A stretch of 64,000 bases of DNA from Scalesia atractyloides (GCA_947069175.1 CAMTDV010000012.1:37914341-37978340); one strand, 5' to 3'; counted from the first letter of the stretch, positions 23,215 through 35,620 are shown. Notes: generated from the sequence alone by a model not told the origin. Made by a program: numbers and translations.

Positions 23215-26200
23215 AATTGTTGTGGTTAGGAATCCAGATACGATCTAGGTAGTACAGAATACCGTCAGATTTAGTTTCAATTTTTAGCTCAGCTCCACAG
23301 GACATCTCCTTTCGTACATCTTCTTCTGTTATTGAAACGTGTTGGGCTTCTCGAATTTGATCTTTAATGTCGGTTATAATTTGCGAACATGGAAGATGAA
23401 TGGAGTTCGTATAACCCTTTCGACTAAGTGCATCAGCCACCACATTTGCTTTACCAGGGTGGTATCTAATTTCACAGTCGTAGTCATTTAGAAGTTCGAC
23501 CCATCTTCGTTGCCTCATGTTTAACTCCTTTTGATTGAAGATGTGTTGAAGACTCTTGTGGTCAGTGTATATTTCACACTTAGTACCATAGAGATAATGT
23601 CTCCATATCTTAAGAGCGAACACAACGGCTCCAAGTTCTAGGTCATGAGTGGTGTAGTTCTTTTCATGTGTCTTGAGTTGTTTCGAAGCATAAGCTATGA
23701 CTTTTCCTCTTTGCATTAGAACGCAGCCTAATCCTTGCCCTGGCGCGTCGCAAGAGACTACAAAATCATCACAACCTTCAGGAAGAGTGAGGATTAGTGC
23801 ATCACAAAGTTTTTGTTTAAGAGTTTGAAAGGCTTCTTCTTGCTTGGGTCCCCATATGAAAGGTTTTCCCTTATGAGTTAAAGTCGTGAGTGGTACAGCA
23901 ATGCGAGAGAAGTTTGAAATGAACCGACGATAATAGCCAGCTAGACCAAGGAAAGATCTTACTTCAGTTGGTGTACGTGGAGCTTGCCATTCTTGAACCG
24001 CTTTGATCTTTGAAGGGTCGACATGTATTCCTTGTCATTGACTACATGTCCGAGGAATTGCACCTCTTTTAACCAGAATTCACATGTGGAGAATTTGGCA
24101 TAAAGCTTTTCCTTTTCTAGAAGTGCAAGGATGAGTCGAAGATGACGCTCATGATCAGATTTAGATTTTGAATAAATAAGAATATCGTCGATGAAGACTA
24201 TAACAAATCGATCAAGATAAGGTTTGCAGACTCTGTTCATTAGGTCCATGAAGACAGCTGGTGCGTTGGTTAAACCAAATGGCATAACCATGAATTCATA
24301 GTGGCCATAACGAGTTCGAAAAGCAGTCTTAGGGACGTCTTCGTCATGCACTCTAAGTTGATGATAGCCAGATCGAAGGTCGATTTTTGAAAAGCAGCTG
24401 GCACCTTGTAGTTGGTCAAGAAGATCATCAATGCGAGGTAAAGGATAGCGATTCTTGATTGTTAACTTGTTGAGCTCTCTGTAGTCGATGCACATACGAA
24501 ACGATCCATCTTTCTTCTTTACAAAAAGGACAGGTGCACCCCAAGGCGACGAGCTAGGACGTATAAATCCCTTGTCAGTCAACTCTTGTAATTGACTGGC
24601 TAGCTCTTGCATTTCAGAGGGGCTAACCTATAAGGAGACTTTGCAACTGGTGTAGCACCAGGTATAAGATCAATACGGAATTCGACGTCTCTAACTGGAG
24701 GAAGTCCTGAAATGTCGTCAGGAAAAACTTGTGGAAGTCTTTTACTACAGGAATGTCTTCAAGTTTCTTCTCCATGGTTCCCTTTTTGATGATATGAGCT
24801 AAAAACGCGACATAATTCTTGCGAAGATATTTTTGAGCTTGAAGACAAGACATTAAGCTGAGCCCTTTCGACGAGGTTTCTCCAATGATTCGAAGAGTCT
24901 GACCGTTTGAAAGAGGAATACGAATAAATTTTTCACGACATACAACTTCTGCCTGATGTTGACTGAGCCAATCCATACCGATTATGATATCAAAACTTCC
25001 CAGCTTCATTGGAATCAGGTCGACTGAGAAATCGTGGTCGTTTAAGGTGAGTGTACAGTTGCGTATTATAAAGTTTAATGAAACTGGTTTCCCGTCCGCA
25101 ACTTCTACCGTTATGGATTCCGTGAGCTTATCCCGATTTTTGCTTAAGATAGGTTCAAATTCTAAAGACACAAAACTTCTATCCGCACCAGTATCAAATA
25201 ACATAGATGCATATCTACCATTTTATAAGGAACGTACCGTTAACCACATTGCCGTCAGCTCTGGCCTGGTTAGCGTTGATATTGAAAGCTCTCCCTCTTG
25301 CAGGTGGAGGAGCTTGGTTTACTTGATTCACCGGGTTGGCTTGGGCCTGAGCATGAATAATATTGACCAACCTTGGACAAGTGTTTCTGAAATGGCTCGG
25401 GTCACCGCAATTGTAGCAAGCCCGCATTGGTTGACCCATAGGATAATTGGGCTGGTAATATATTTGGGCTAAATGTTGGGTGGGTGGTAATAGTAGGGGT
25501 TGTTGGGCTTGGCCCATTAATTGTTGGTGGGTTTGGGTTAAAGGTTGGTGGCGGTTCGTTCGTTGAGGCATGCGGCAGGTTTGAACAGTATGACCTGCGC
25601 GACCGCAAGCCGGTGCAATATTGGCAAGGATGATCAGGGGAATGGTGATATTGGCAACGGTTACATTTTGGTAACGGGCCAGTGTAAGGTCTTCTGTATG
25701 GTGCGGGTGAAGGAGTGACTTGAGTAATGGGTGCAGCAGGAATAGGGGAGTTGGTTTGAGTAACTGCAAAATTTCTGGTGTTGCGCTTCCTCTTGTTAGC
25801 AAACTTAGAGGAAGAGATGGGATGGTTTGAAGTTTGACCCTCAACAGGGGCTTTCTTTTTCTCTTCTTTGAACTTCCCGTTACGAATTCGGTTCTCGGTC
25901 AGTTCAGTTGCTAGCTCCATCGCAGCTTCAAGTGTTACTGGTGAAACGCTGAGAACTGAATCTTGTATTTTCGAGGGAAGTCCTCGAATATAATGCTCAA
26001 TCAGACGATAAGTTGGGGTGAATAAATTTGGAACCATTTGGTTCAACTCCAAGAACCTCTTGTTATAAGTGGTATGGTCTCCCTCCTTCTGCTTTAGAGC
26101 ATAAAATTCATCCTCCAACTTTTTAATTTCACTCCTAGGATAGAAACGCCTAGTCATGATTTCCCTTAACTCCTCCCAAGTTAAGGCCATTGCATCTTCA

Positions 26201-26597
26201 GTTCCCCTCTTCCCTTTCTCAGTATTCCACCAAGTGAGAGCTACCCCAAATAGTCTCCCGGTGGCGTATCGAACCTTGCGATCCTCAGGACAATCGCAGT
26301 TTAGAAAGGCGTTTTCCATCTCCTCGAACCAATGTAGGAGAGCAGTGACACCCTCGGTCCCTTCAAATTTAGGAGGATCACAAGACTTGAAATGTTTGTA
26401 TGAACACTTGCTGGTAGGAGGGTTGTCGATGTTCTGGTCATGTTGTTGGGAGGGTTAGTAGGATTTGTAGCGAGGGCTTGTTGTACTTGGACCACAATGT
26501 CAGGCAGTATCGTGGCCATTTGTTTCGCGATCTGTGTGGCCAAGCGTTCCTGAGACCTTCCTGATCTTTTACCCCTTCGTTGCTGTCTAGACGACAT
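23210..26597 (-). pseudogene. nested copy 1 gag-protease-RT-RNase H, multiple frameshifts
   Basis: Same content as copy 2 but broken into at least six frames. Gag starts MSSRQQRRGKRSGRSQ at 26597. Single-base differences from copy 2 occur near 24030, 24627, 24730, 25229, 25610 and 26448, nearly all in runs of one base. Intact blocks: FVIVFIDDILIYSKS (RT), LFDTGADRSFVS (protease), YTDHKSLQHIF (RNase H). One site near 24930 is in frame here and broken in copy 2, so neither copy descends from the other in its present state. Confidence 0.88.
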
Positions 26598-27406
26598 CTA
26601 CAGGATCATACAATGAGAAGATTGTGAGTTTATGGTGTCTTTTTAGGTGTCATGTGTCTTTAAGAAAATGAAAATAACATAAATATCAATAATGCAACTA
26701 CATCCATAGGATGTCTTGGGTTCGCTCATGTTGGGCCTCAAATGTCTCCCATACCTTCACCTATATAGTCATGTGGGCCCCCATGGCTATTGGCTTGGTA
26801 GGATTCACATTAGTATTGGCAATTTAACACTCGCATCACCCGAATGCAAAACACAAAATATGTTCATGAGATGTTTGGTCGGAACGTGTCCAGGTGTAGA
26901 CACAATGACAACTCAAAGTGGGGTTAGCTCACACGACGTTTGGTATAGCATGCTTTGGCCTAATAGGTACTTCGTACTCTCATCGTTAGTCCCCAGGTAG
27001 GCAAACTGGTCCTTTATTTTGGATTTATACGAATGCCAGCCTAGACAGGACGTTCCGACTACCGGTACTGGTACCCTTCCAGTTACTACATGCCCGTCAT
27101 GAGAACTCACTTTGATGAGATTTGAAAACACAAAAATCATTGTAAAAGCAATCATGATGTGGTGTGTGCTTTCATGGATGTGATATGTTATGAATATATG
27201 ATTCATGATAGGCATTATATGATAATACATACTTATGAACATGCTTGCATAATATTGAATGTAACATTTAACATAAAACATATAAACATCATGAAATTTG
27301 GCATTTAACACACAAAATCTTATAAGTTTCTAATCAACTATAGTATAGGCTCTAAGGGTCTAATAACCTATCCTATATCCCTATAGTCATGGCTCTGATA
27401 CCAATC
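26598..27406 (-). other. 5' leader of nested copy 1
   Basis: About 800 bp between LTR 2 and gag. Holds the primer-binding site next to the LTR; no other coding frame recognised. Confidence 0.6.
27387..27403 (-). other. primer-binding site, nested copy 1 (tRNA-iMet)
   Basis: TGGTATCAGAGCCATGA on the minus strand, three bases inside the LTR end, complementary to the 3' end of initiator methionine tRNA. Confidence 0.85.
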
Positions 27407-28549
27407 TGTCAACACCCCGACCCGCAGCGGAATAAGAGTCGGGGGATAGTTGGGTTATCACCAAAGCTCATGACATTTACTAATATGTTTCATATTTAAT
27501 AAAGTCAAAGTTACATTTCCAAATATCCAAACATGTTCATACAATACAAAGAAAATAAACCAAACATAACAATCCCAACTCTAAATCATTTTATTATTCT
27601 AGTCCAATCCTATGTGTTCCTAGCTGCTGCTGGTTCACCTGTATCATGTGTAAAAATGGGGGGTTTTTGGGTCAACATAAGTTGGCGAGTGAACCTTATT
27701 AGATAAACATTTATTAATGAATTACTTGTTAGTTTATCAATGAAAAATTGTGCATAATCATAAATGAGCAAATGTAAATAATCAAGCAGTGGCAAATAGC
27801 AATCATAACTACAACATACAATAACATATGATAGCATACATTAACATACCAACAACATACGATAAATAACATAAATGAACTGTGCGATCAAGGCTCAATC
27901 AAACGGAGCCGATCGTATTGCATGTACTGAAAATGAAAATGTCTGTGCGATCAAGGCTCAATCAAACGGAGCCGATCGTATGTGGGCACGCCAGGTTCAA
28001 CCTCATAATGAAATGGGGAACATGCTCAACGCTCATAATGTAATGGGGAGCGGCGGCCTATGAAATTGCATGTACTGAAAATAATAAATTTGCATCCAAC
28101 AATAACTACACAACAGAAACAAACTGAATACACATGTTCATGATATGATGTATGCACAATGGTTTAATTATAATATATATGACAAGACACATGATACACC
28201 CCAAAACGTGATTAAAACGGGGAATTTGTAAAGATTCACTCACATTGGGTGCGTTGGATTGGAGATGGTGAGATGCGCACGAATTAGATGAGCGGAACAA
28301 CGAGAAATACTAACCTAAGTAATAACGGAAAAATATATTAAATGAGTGGATTTTATTAAGGATTTTAATGAAATTTTTAGATATATTTTTGTGAGTTTAA
28401 GGCTATTTTCTATCTTTAAAAATGTTATTTTTAAGTATTTTTAATTGATTTTTAAATTAAATTAAATAAATAAAAATATAAAAAAATTGTTTATTTTGCG
28501 TTGACCGTTGACCGTTGACCTGTTGACCGGTTCGTATGTGAAATTGTTT

Positions 28550-28627
28550 GTGCCGGGTGAGGCTCGAACCCGAGACCTCCCGTACGCGTGCACGCAGCTC
28601 TACCAACTGAGCTACGTGTCTAACCCG
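28550..28627 (-). other. tRNA-like module T1 in LTR 2
   Basis: Same sequence as 21558-21635, including both A- and B-box. Confidence 0.6.
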
Positions 28628-28716
28628 AAATAATCTTGTTTTTAATTATATTTATATACTTATTCAGCTTAACCGAAATTCTTTTAATTGCAAAAACATT
28701 TTAATTCAACAAACCG

Positions 28717-28797
28717 GTGCCAGTGACGGGTTTCGAACTCGCGACGTGTGACTTAGTGTTGCACACAGTCCACCGCTGGACTGTGTGTCTAACCTGG
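28717..28797 (-). other. tRNA-like module T2 in LTR 2
   Basis: Same as 21725-21805. Confidence 0.5.
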
Positions 28798-28885
28798 TTA
28801 TTATCTCGGTTTTTATTATACTTAATATCTAACTGAGTTGACCCGGTTTAGTTTTTAAACAAAAAGGCATTTTATTATATAAGGA

Positions 28886-28965
28886 GTGCGTGTATCAGGG
28901 ATCGAACTCGGGACATGCGTATATGTTTTGCACACAGTCCACCGCTGGACTGTGTGTCTAACCCG
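28886..28965 (-). other. tRNA-like module T3 in LTR 2
   Basis: Same as 21894-21973. Confidence 0.5.
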
Positions 28966-29804
28966 TTCATTTTACTGGTTTTAAATAAACTTATAACTTA
29001 ATTAACTTCGTCTTCTTCATTCAAATTACAGTCAACTGATTCACTAATCCGTTCCTTGTTTTTACGATTTACAAACATTCTTAAAGCTTAAATGAAATGG
29101 CAGAGACGGTAATTAGAGGTGAACATACCGATGAACGGTTTATTTCAGATTTCCGGCAATGTGTCGGTCCCTGTTTTTATGCTCTTCAACTGAACAAGAC
29201 AATTAACTGTTTTTATTAGCTAATCGTGAAATTGAAGTGATCAGCAAATGTTAACAGAGGGTTTGAATGCCCTTACCGATTCTCAGATGAAAATAGAGAT
29301 TTCAGAATTTTTCCGGCGAACTGAAATTAGCTGAATACAGTGCCTGAATTTGATTTCAATTGAGAGGTTTAAGTTAGAAATAGCCTAACAATTGTTGAAC
29401 TACAATGATATTGAAAGATTTACCGTTTGAGGATGAATACGGTTTTCCGGCGAAGTTTGCAGAAAATTCCGGCGAGCTGATTTAAGCGTTCTGATGGTCT
29501 GAAAATGTGACGAAAGTGAAATGGGATGCTGGTATGATATTTCTGATTCGCGAGAGTGGTCTTGAGTTAGTAATCTGGACTTGATTACTTTTCGGTTATA
29601 AAAACCGATAATGATGAGACTTGATGCTCAATCAATTCCGACTTGATTAAAAGTCGTCGGTGCATCGGTTATAAACTGAATGTGCGAGTAAATAAGCGAT
29701 TTGACGATTGATTTGCCGATTTCCGTTTCTCAGTTGGCGCAACCGGTTTAACCGAGTTTGTGTATACATCTCATTTGTTCCCTAGAGATAACAGAAAACA
29801 CAAA

Positions 29805-29884
29805 GTGGCGGAGTGGTGATGTGAGTGTGTGTTAAGTCGTTGGGGTTGTTCTGGCTGACCCGGGTTCGAGTCCCGGCAGCAACA
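29805..29884 (+). other. tRNA-like module T4 in LTR 2, with T-run
   Basis: Same as 22813-22892; nine T follow at 29885-29893. Confidence 0.65.
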
Positions 29885-30065
29885 TTTTTTTTTATTTATT
29901 TTGTTTTAACTTTTTATCAAATATAATTTTTATAGTTTGGTTTATTTATTAATTATGTATCATTTTAAATCAAATAATCATAAATATTCAACGTGACTTT
30001 TATAACTTGATATTCGATTACAAAACGGAGCGGGTTTTGAAAACCCGTTTTTGACAAATGTTACA

Positions 30066-30206
30066 GTATCCCCTACTTTTAGGAATTTCGTCCCGAAATT
30101 GAAGTAGTTGCAGTAGTAGGAAAAAGATGCGGGATTTTTCGCGTATTGAGTCTTCACGTTCCCAAGTAAACTCAGGTCCCCGTTTCGACTCCCAGCGTAC
30201 CCTAAC
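30066..30206 (-). pseudogene. chromodomain remnant and polypurine tract, nested copy 2
   Basis: Same RWESKRGPEFTWERED remnant and the same junction to RNase H as in copy 1; the tract AAAAGTAGGGGATAC is at 30066-30080 next to LTR 2. Confidence 0.75.
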
Positions 30207-31941
30207 AATTGTTGTGGTTAGGAATCCAGATACGATCTAGGTAGTACAGAATACCGTCAGATTTAGTTTCAATTTTTAGCTCAGCTCCACAGGACATCTC
30301 CTTTCGTACATCTTCTTCTGTTATTGAAACGTGTTGGGCTTCTCGAATTTGATCTTTAATGTCGGTTATAATTTGCGAACATGGAAGATGAATGGAGTTC
30401 GTATAACCCTTTCGACTAAGTGCATCAGCCACCACATTTGCTTTACCAGGGTGGTATCTAATTTCACAGTCGTAGTCATTTAGAAGTTCGACCCATCTTC
30501 GTTGCCTCATGTTTAACTCCTTTTGATTGAAGATGTGTTGAAGACTCTTGTGGTCAGTGTATATTTCACACTTAGTACCATAGAGATAATGTCTCCATAT
30601 CTTAAGAGCGAACACAACGGCTCCAAGTTCTAGGTCATGAGTGGTGTAGTTCTTTTCATGTGTCTTGAGTTGTTTCGAAGCATAAGCTATGACTTTTCCT
30701 CTTTGCATTAGAACGCAGCCTAATCCTTGCCCTGGCGCGTCGCAAGAGACTACAAAATCATCACAACCTTCAGGAAGAGTGAGGATTAGTGCATCACAAA
30801 GTTTTTGTTTAAGAGTTTGAAAGGCTTCTTCTTGCTTGGGTCCCCATATGAAAGGTTTTCCCTTATGAGTTAAAGTCGTGAGTGGTACAGCAATGCGAGA
30901 GAAGTTTGAAATGAACCGACGATAATAGCCAGCTAGACCAAGGAAAGATCTTACTTCAGTTGGTGTACGTGGAGCTTGCCATTCTTGAACCGCTTTGATC
31001 TTTGAAGGGTCGACATGTATTCCCTTGTCATTGACTACATGTCCGAGGAATTGCACCTCTTTTAACCAGAATTCACATGTGGAGAATTTGGCATAAAGCT
31101 TTTCCTTTTCTAGAAGTGCAAGGATGAGTCGAAGATGACGCTCATGATCAGATTTAGATTTTGAATAAATAAGAATATCGTCGATGAAGACTATAACAAA
31201 TCGATCAAGATAAGGTTTGCAGACTCTGTTCATTAGGTCCATGAAGACAGCTGGTGCGTTGGTTAAACCAAATGGCATAACCATGAATTCATAGTGGCCA
31301 TAACGAGTTCGAAAAGCAGTCTTAGGGACGTCTTCGTCATGCACTCTAAGTTGATGATAGCCAGATCGAAGGTCGATTTTTGAAAAGCAGCTGGCACCTT
31401 GTAGTTGGTCAAGAAGATCATCAATGCGAGGTAAAGGATAGCGATTCTTGATTGTTAACTTGTTGAGCTCTCTGTAGTCGATGCACATACGAAACGATCC
31501 ATCTTTCTTCTTTACAAAAAGGACAGGTGCACCCCAAGGCGACGAGCTAGGACGTATAAATCCCTTGTCAGTCAACTCTTGTAATTGACTGGCTAGCTCT
31601 TGCATTTCAGAGGGGGCTAACCTATAAGGAGACTTTGCAACTGGTGTAGCACCAGGTATAAGATCAATACGGAATTCGACGTCTCTAACTGGAGGAAGTC
31701 CTGAAATGTCGTCAGGAAAAACTTGTGGGAAGTCTTTTACTACAGGAATGTCTTCAAGTTTCTTCTCCATGGTTCCCTTTTTGATGATATGAGCTAAAAA
31801 CGCGACATAATTCTTGCGAAGATATTTTTGAGCTTGAAGACAAGACATTAAGCTGAGCCCTTTCGACGAGGTTTCTCCAATGATTCGAAGAGTCTGACCG
31901 TTTGAAAGAGGAATACGAATAAATTTTTTCACGACATACAA
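30202..31941 (-). CDS. nested copy 2 pol: reverse transcriptase and RNase H (integrase deleted)
   Basis: 579-codon open frame. Near its N-terminus is the linker after protease; RT follows with GFIRPSSSPWGAPVLFVKKK, SFRMCIDYRELN, KIDLRSGYHQLRV, the catalytic FVIVFIDDILIYS and FLGLAGYYRRFI; RNase H follows with YASKQLKTHEKNY, ELGAVVFALKIWRHYL and ADALSRKG. It ends 11 codons after GILYYL, exactly where the integrase linker would continue, because the integrase is deleted. The frame is separated from gag-protease by one extra T near 31926, where copy 1 reads through; the intact family therefore probably had a single gag-pol frame. Confidence 0.92.
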   Translation of the reverse strand: MYVVKKFIRIPLSNGQTLRIIGETSSKGLSLMSCLQAQKYLRKNYVAFLAHIIKKGTMEKKLEDIPVVKDFPQVFPDDISGLPPVRDVEFRIDLIPGATPVAKSPYRLAPSEMQELASQLQELTDKGFIRPSSSPWGAPVLFVKKKDGSFRMCIDYRELNKLTIKNRYPLPRIDDLLDQLQGASCFSKIDLRSGYHQLRVHDEDVPKTAFRTRYGHYEFMVMPFGLTNAPAVFMDLMNRVCKPYLDRFVIVFIDDILIYSKSKSDHERHLRLILALLEKEKLYAKFSTCEFWLKEVQFLGHVVNDKGIHVDPSKIKAVQEWQAPRTPTEVRSFLGLAGYYRRFISNFSRIAVPLTTLTHKGKPFIWGPKQEEAFQTLKQKLCDALILTLPEGCDDFVVSCDAPGQGLGCVLMQRGKVIAYASKQLKTHEKNYTTHDLELGAVVFALKIWRHYLYGTKCEIYTDHKSLQHIFNQKELNMRQRRWVELLNDYDCEIRYHPGKANVVADALSRKGYTNSIHLPCSQIITDIKDQIREAQHVSITEEDVRKEMSCGAELKIETKSDGILYYLDRIWIPNHNNC

Positions 31942-33592
31942 CTTCTGCCTGATGTTGACTGAGCCAATCCATACCGATTATGATATCAAAACTTCCCAGC
32001 TTCATTGGAATCAGGTCGACTGAGAAATCGTGGTCGTTTAAGGTGAGTGTACAGTTGCGTATTATAAAGTTTAATGAAACTGGTTTCCCGTCCGCAACTT
32101 CTACCGTTATGGATTCCGTGAGCTTATCCCGATTTTTGCTTAAGATAGGTTCAAATTCTAAAGACACAAAACTTCTATCCGCACCAGTATCAAATAACAT
32201 AGATGCATATCTACCATTTATAAGGAACGTACCGTTAACCACATTGCCGTCAGCTCTGGCCTGGTTAGCGTTGATATTGAAAGCTCTCCCTCTTGCAGGT
32301 GGAGGAGCTTGGTTTACTTGATTCACCGGGTTGGCTTGGGCCTGAGCATGAATAATATTGACCAACCTTGGACAAGTGTTTCTGAAATGGCTCGGGTCAC
32401 CGCAATTGTAGCAAGCCCGCATTGGTTGACCCATAGGATAATTGGGCTGGTAATATATTTGGGCTAAATGTTGGGTGGGTGGTAATAGTAGGGGTTGTTG
32501 GGCTTGGCCCATTAATTGTTGGTGGGTTTGGGTTAAAGGTTGGTGGCGGTTCGTTCGTTGAGGCATGCGGCAGGTTTGAACAGTATGACCTGCGCGACCG
32601 CAGCCGGTGCAATATTGGCAAGGATGATCAGGGGAATGGTGATATTGGCAACGGTTACATTTTGGTAACGGGCCAGTGTAAGGTCTTCTGTATGGTGCGG
32701 GTGAAGGAGTGACTTGAGTAATGGGTGCAGCAGGAATAGGGGAGTTGGTTTGAGTAACTGCAAAATTTCTGGTGTTGCGCTTCCTCTTGTTAGCAAACTT
32801 AGAGGAAGAGATGGGATGGTTTGAAGTTTGACCCTCAACAGGGGCTTTCTTTTTCTCTTCTTTGAACTTCCCGTTACGAATTCGGTTCTCGGTCAGTTCA
32901 GTTGCTAGCTCCATCGCAGCTTCAAGTGTTACTGGTGAAACGCTGAGAACTGAATCTTGTATTTTCGAGGGAAGTCCTCGAATATAATGCTCAATCAGAC
33001 GATAAGTTGGGGTGAATAAATTTGGAACCATTTGGTTCAACTCCAAGAACCTCTTGTTATAAGTGGTATGGTCTCCCTCCTTCTGCTTTAGAGCATAAAA
33101 TTCATCCTCCAACTTTTTAATTTCACTCCTAGGATAGAAACGCCTAGTCATGATTTCCCTTAACTCCTCCCAAGTTAAGGCCATTGCATCTTCAGTTCCC
33201 CTCTTCCCTTTCTCAGTATTCCACCAAGTGAGAGCTACCCCAAATAGTCTCCCGGTGGCGTATCGAACCTTGCGATCCTCAGGACAATCGCAGTTTAGAA
33301 AGGCGTTTTCCATCTCCTCGAACCAATGTAGGAGAGCAGTGACACCCTCGGTCCCTTCAAATTTAGGAGGATCACAAGACTTGAAATGTTTGTATGAACA
33401 CTTGCTGGTAGGAGGGTTGTCGATGTTCTGGTCATGTTGTTGGGGAGGGTTAGTAGGATTTGTAGCGAGGGCTTGTTGTACTTGGACCACAATGTCAGGC
33501 AGTATCGTGGCCATTTGTTTCGCGATCTGTGTGGCCAAGCGTTCCTGAGACCTTCCTGATCTTTTACCCCTTCGTTGCTGTCTAGACGACAT
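31754..33592 (-). CDS. nested copy 2 gag and protease
   Basis: 612-codon frame from ATG 33592. Gag capsid region (residues about 65-230) with FKSCDPPKFEGTEGVTALLH, GVALTWWN and YKQ-like Retrotrans_gag signature; basic linker; two CCHC zinc knuckles (CQYCTGCGRAGH.. and CYNCGDPSHFRNTC); protease with the active-site LFDTGADRSFVS and IIIGMDWLSQH. The frame ends in non-homologous residues after VVCREK because of the extra T near 31926. Gag packages RNA; the protease matures the polyprotein. Confidence 0.92.
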   Translation of the reverse strand: MSSRQQRRGKRSGRSQERLATQIAKQMATILPDIVVQVQQALATNPTNPPQQHDQNIDNPPTSKCSYKHFKSCDPPKFEGTEGVTALLHWFEEMENAFLNCDCPEDRKVRYATGRLFGVALTWWNTEKGKRGTEDAMALTWEELREIMTRRFYPRSEIKKLEDEFYALKQKEGDHTTYNKRFLELNQMVPNLFTPTYRLIEHYIRGLPSKIQDSVLSVSPVTLEAAMELATELTENRIRNGKFKEEKKKAPVEGQTSNHPISSSKFANKRKRNTRNFAVTQTNSPIPAAPITQVTPSPAPYRRPYTGPLPKCNRCQYHHSPDHPCQYCTGCGRAGHTVQTCRMPQRTNRHQPLTQTHQQLMGQAQQPLLLPPTQHLAQIYYQPNYPMGQPMRACYNCGDPSHFRNTCPRLVNIIHAQAQANPVNQVNQAPPPARGRAFNINANQARADGNVVNGTFLINGRYASMLFDTGADRSFVSLEFEPILSKNRDKLTESITVEVADGKPVSLNFIIRNCTLTLNDHDFSVDLIPMKLGSFDIIIGMDWLSQHQAEVVCREKIYSYSSFKRSDSSNHWRNLVERAQLNVLSSSSKISSQELCRVFSSYHQKGNHGEET

Positions 33593-34402
33593 CTACAGGA
33601 TCATACAATGAGAAGATTGTGAGTTTATGGTGTCTTTTTAGGTGTCATGTGTCTTTAAGAAAATGAAAATAACATAAATATCAATAATGCAACTACATCC
33701 ATAGGATGTCTTGGGTTCGCTCATGTTGGGCCTCAAATGTCTCCCATACCTTCACCTATATAGTCATGTGGGCCCCCATGGCTATTGGCTTGGTAGGATT
33801 CACATTAGTATTGGCAATTTAACACTCGCATCACCCGAATGCAAAACACAAAATATGTTCATGAGATGTTTGGTCGGAACGTGTCCAGGTGTAGACACAA
33901 TGACAACTCAAAGTGGGGTTAGCTCACACGACGTTTGGTATAGCATGCTTTGGCCTAATAGGTACTTCGTACTCTCATCGTTAGTCCCCAGGTAGGCAAA
34001 CTGGTCCTTTATTTTGGATTTATACGAATGCCAGCCTAGACAGGACGTTCCGACTACCGGTACTGGTACCCTTCCAGTTACTACATGCCCGTCATGAGAA
34101 TCTCACTTTGATGAGATTTGAAAACACAAAAATCATTGTAAAAGCAATCATGATGTGGTGTGTGCTTTCATGGATGTGATATGTTATGAATATATGATTC
34201 ATGATAGGCATTATATGATAATACATACTTATGAACATGCTTGCATAATATTGAATGTAACATTTAACATAAAACATATAAACATCATGAAATTTGGCAT
34301 TTAACACACAAAATCTTATAAGTTTCTAATCAACTATAGTATAGGCTCTAAGGGTCTAATAACCTATCCTATATCCCTATAGTCATGGCTCTGATACCAA
34401 TC
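33593..34402 (-). other. 5' leader of nested copy 2
   Basis: About 810 bp from LTR 3 to the gag start, nearly identical to 26598-27406. No separate coding frame recognised. Confidence 0.6.
34383..34399 (-). other. primer-binding site, nested copy 2 (tRNA-iMet)
   Basis: TGGTATCAGAGCCATGA on the minus strand, three bases inside LTR 3. Confidence 0.85.
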
Positions 34403-35542
34403 TGTCACACCCCGACCCGCAGCGGAATAAGAGTCGGGGCATAGTTGGGTTATCACCAAAGCTCATGACATTTACTAATATGTTTCATATTTAATAAAGT
34501 CAAAGTTACATTTCCAAATATCCAAACATGTTCATACAATACAAAGAAAATAAACCAAACATAACAATCCCAACTCTAAATCATTTTATTATTCTAGTCC
34601 AATCCTATGTGTTCCTAGCTGCTGCTGGTTCACCTGTATCATGTGTAAAAATGGGGGGTTTTTGGGTCAACATAAGTTGGCGAGTGAACCTTATTAGATA
34701 AACATTTATTAATGAATTACTTGTTAGTTTATCAATGAAAAATTGTGCATAATCATAAATGAGCAAATGTAAATAATCAAGCAGTGGCAAATAGCAATCA
34801 TAACTACAACATACAATAACATATGATAGCATACATTAACATACCAACAACATACGATAAATAACATAAATGAACTGTGCGATCAAGGCTCAATCAAACG
34901 GAGCCGATCGTATTGCATGTACTGAAAATGAAAATGTCTGTGCGATCAAGGCTCAATCAAACGGAGCCGATCGTATGTGGGCACGCCAGGTTCAACCTCA
35001 TAATGAAATGGGGAACATGCTCAACGCTCATAATGTAATGGGGAGCGGGCCTATGAAATTGCATGTACTGAAAATAATAAATTTGCATCCAACAATAACT
35101 ACACAACAGAAACAAACTGAATACACATGTTCATGATATGATGTATGCACAATGGTTTAATTATAATATATATGACAAGACACATGATACACCCCAAAAC
35201 GTGATTAAAACGGGGAATTTGTAAAGATTCACTCACATTGGGTGCGTTGGATTGGAGATGGTGAGATGCGCACGAATTAGATGAGCGGAACAACGAGAAA
35301 TACTAACCTAAGTAATAACGGAAAAATATATTAAATGAGTGGATTTTATTAAGGATTTTAATGAAATTTTTAGATATATTTTTGTGAGTTTAAGGCTATT
35401 TTCTATCTTTAAAAATGTTATTTTTAAGTATTTTTAATTGATTTTTAAATTAAATTAAATAAATAAAAATATAAAAAAATTGTTTATTTTGCGTTGACCG
35501 TTGACCGTTGACCTGTTGACCGGTTCGTATGTGAAATTGTTT

Positions 35543-35620
35543 GTGCCGGGTGAGGCTCGAACCCGAGACCTCCCGTACGCGTGCACGCAGCTCTACCAAC
35601 TGAGCTACGTGTCTAACCCG
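35543..35620 (-). other. tRNA-like module T1 in LTR 3
   Basis: Same as 21558-21635. Confidence 0.6.

Larger units (their letters stand above)
27407..30065 (-). repeat. nested element LTR 2 (2659 bp, shared by both units)
   Basis: Middle LTR, serving as 5' LTR of copy 1 and 3' LTR of copy 2. Begins TGTCAACACCCC with a private change at its very end; otherwise carries the majority base where LTR 1 and LTR 3 differ. Confidence 0.95.

Noticed and set aside
22986..23216. 76-codon frame (and its copy at 29978-30208) as an independent protein
   Set aside because: Wrong frame across the chromodomain remnant and LTR start; the homologous frame is the neighbouring one.
32397..32838. Proline-rich open frames overlapping gag
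   Set aside because: Shadows of the gag zinc-knuckle region in another frame.
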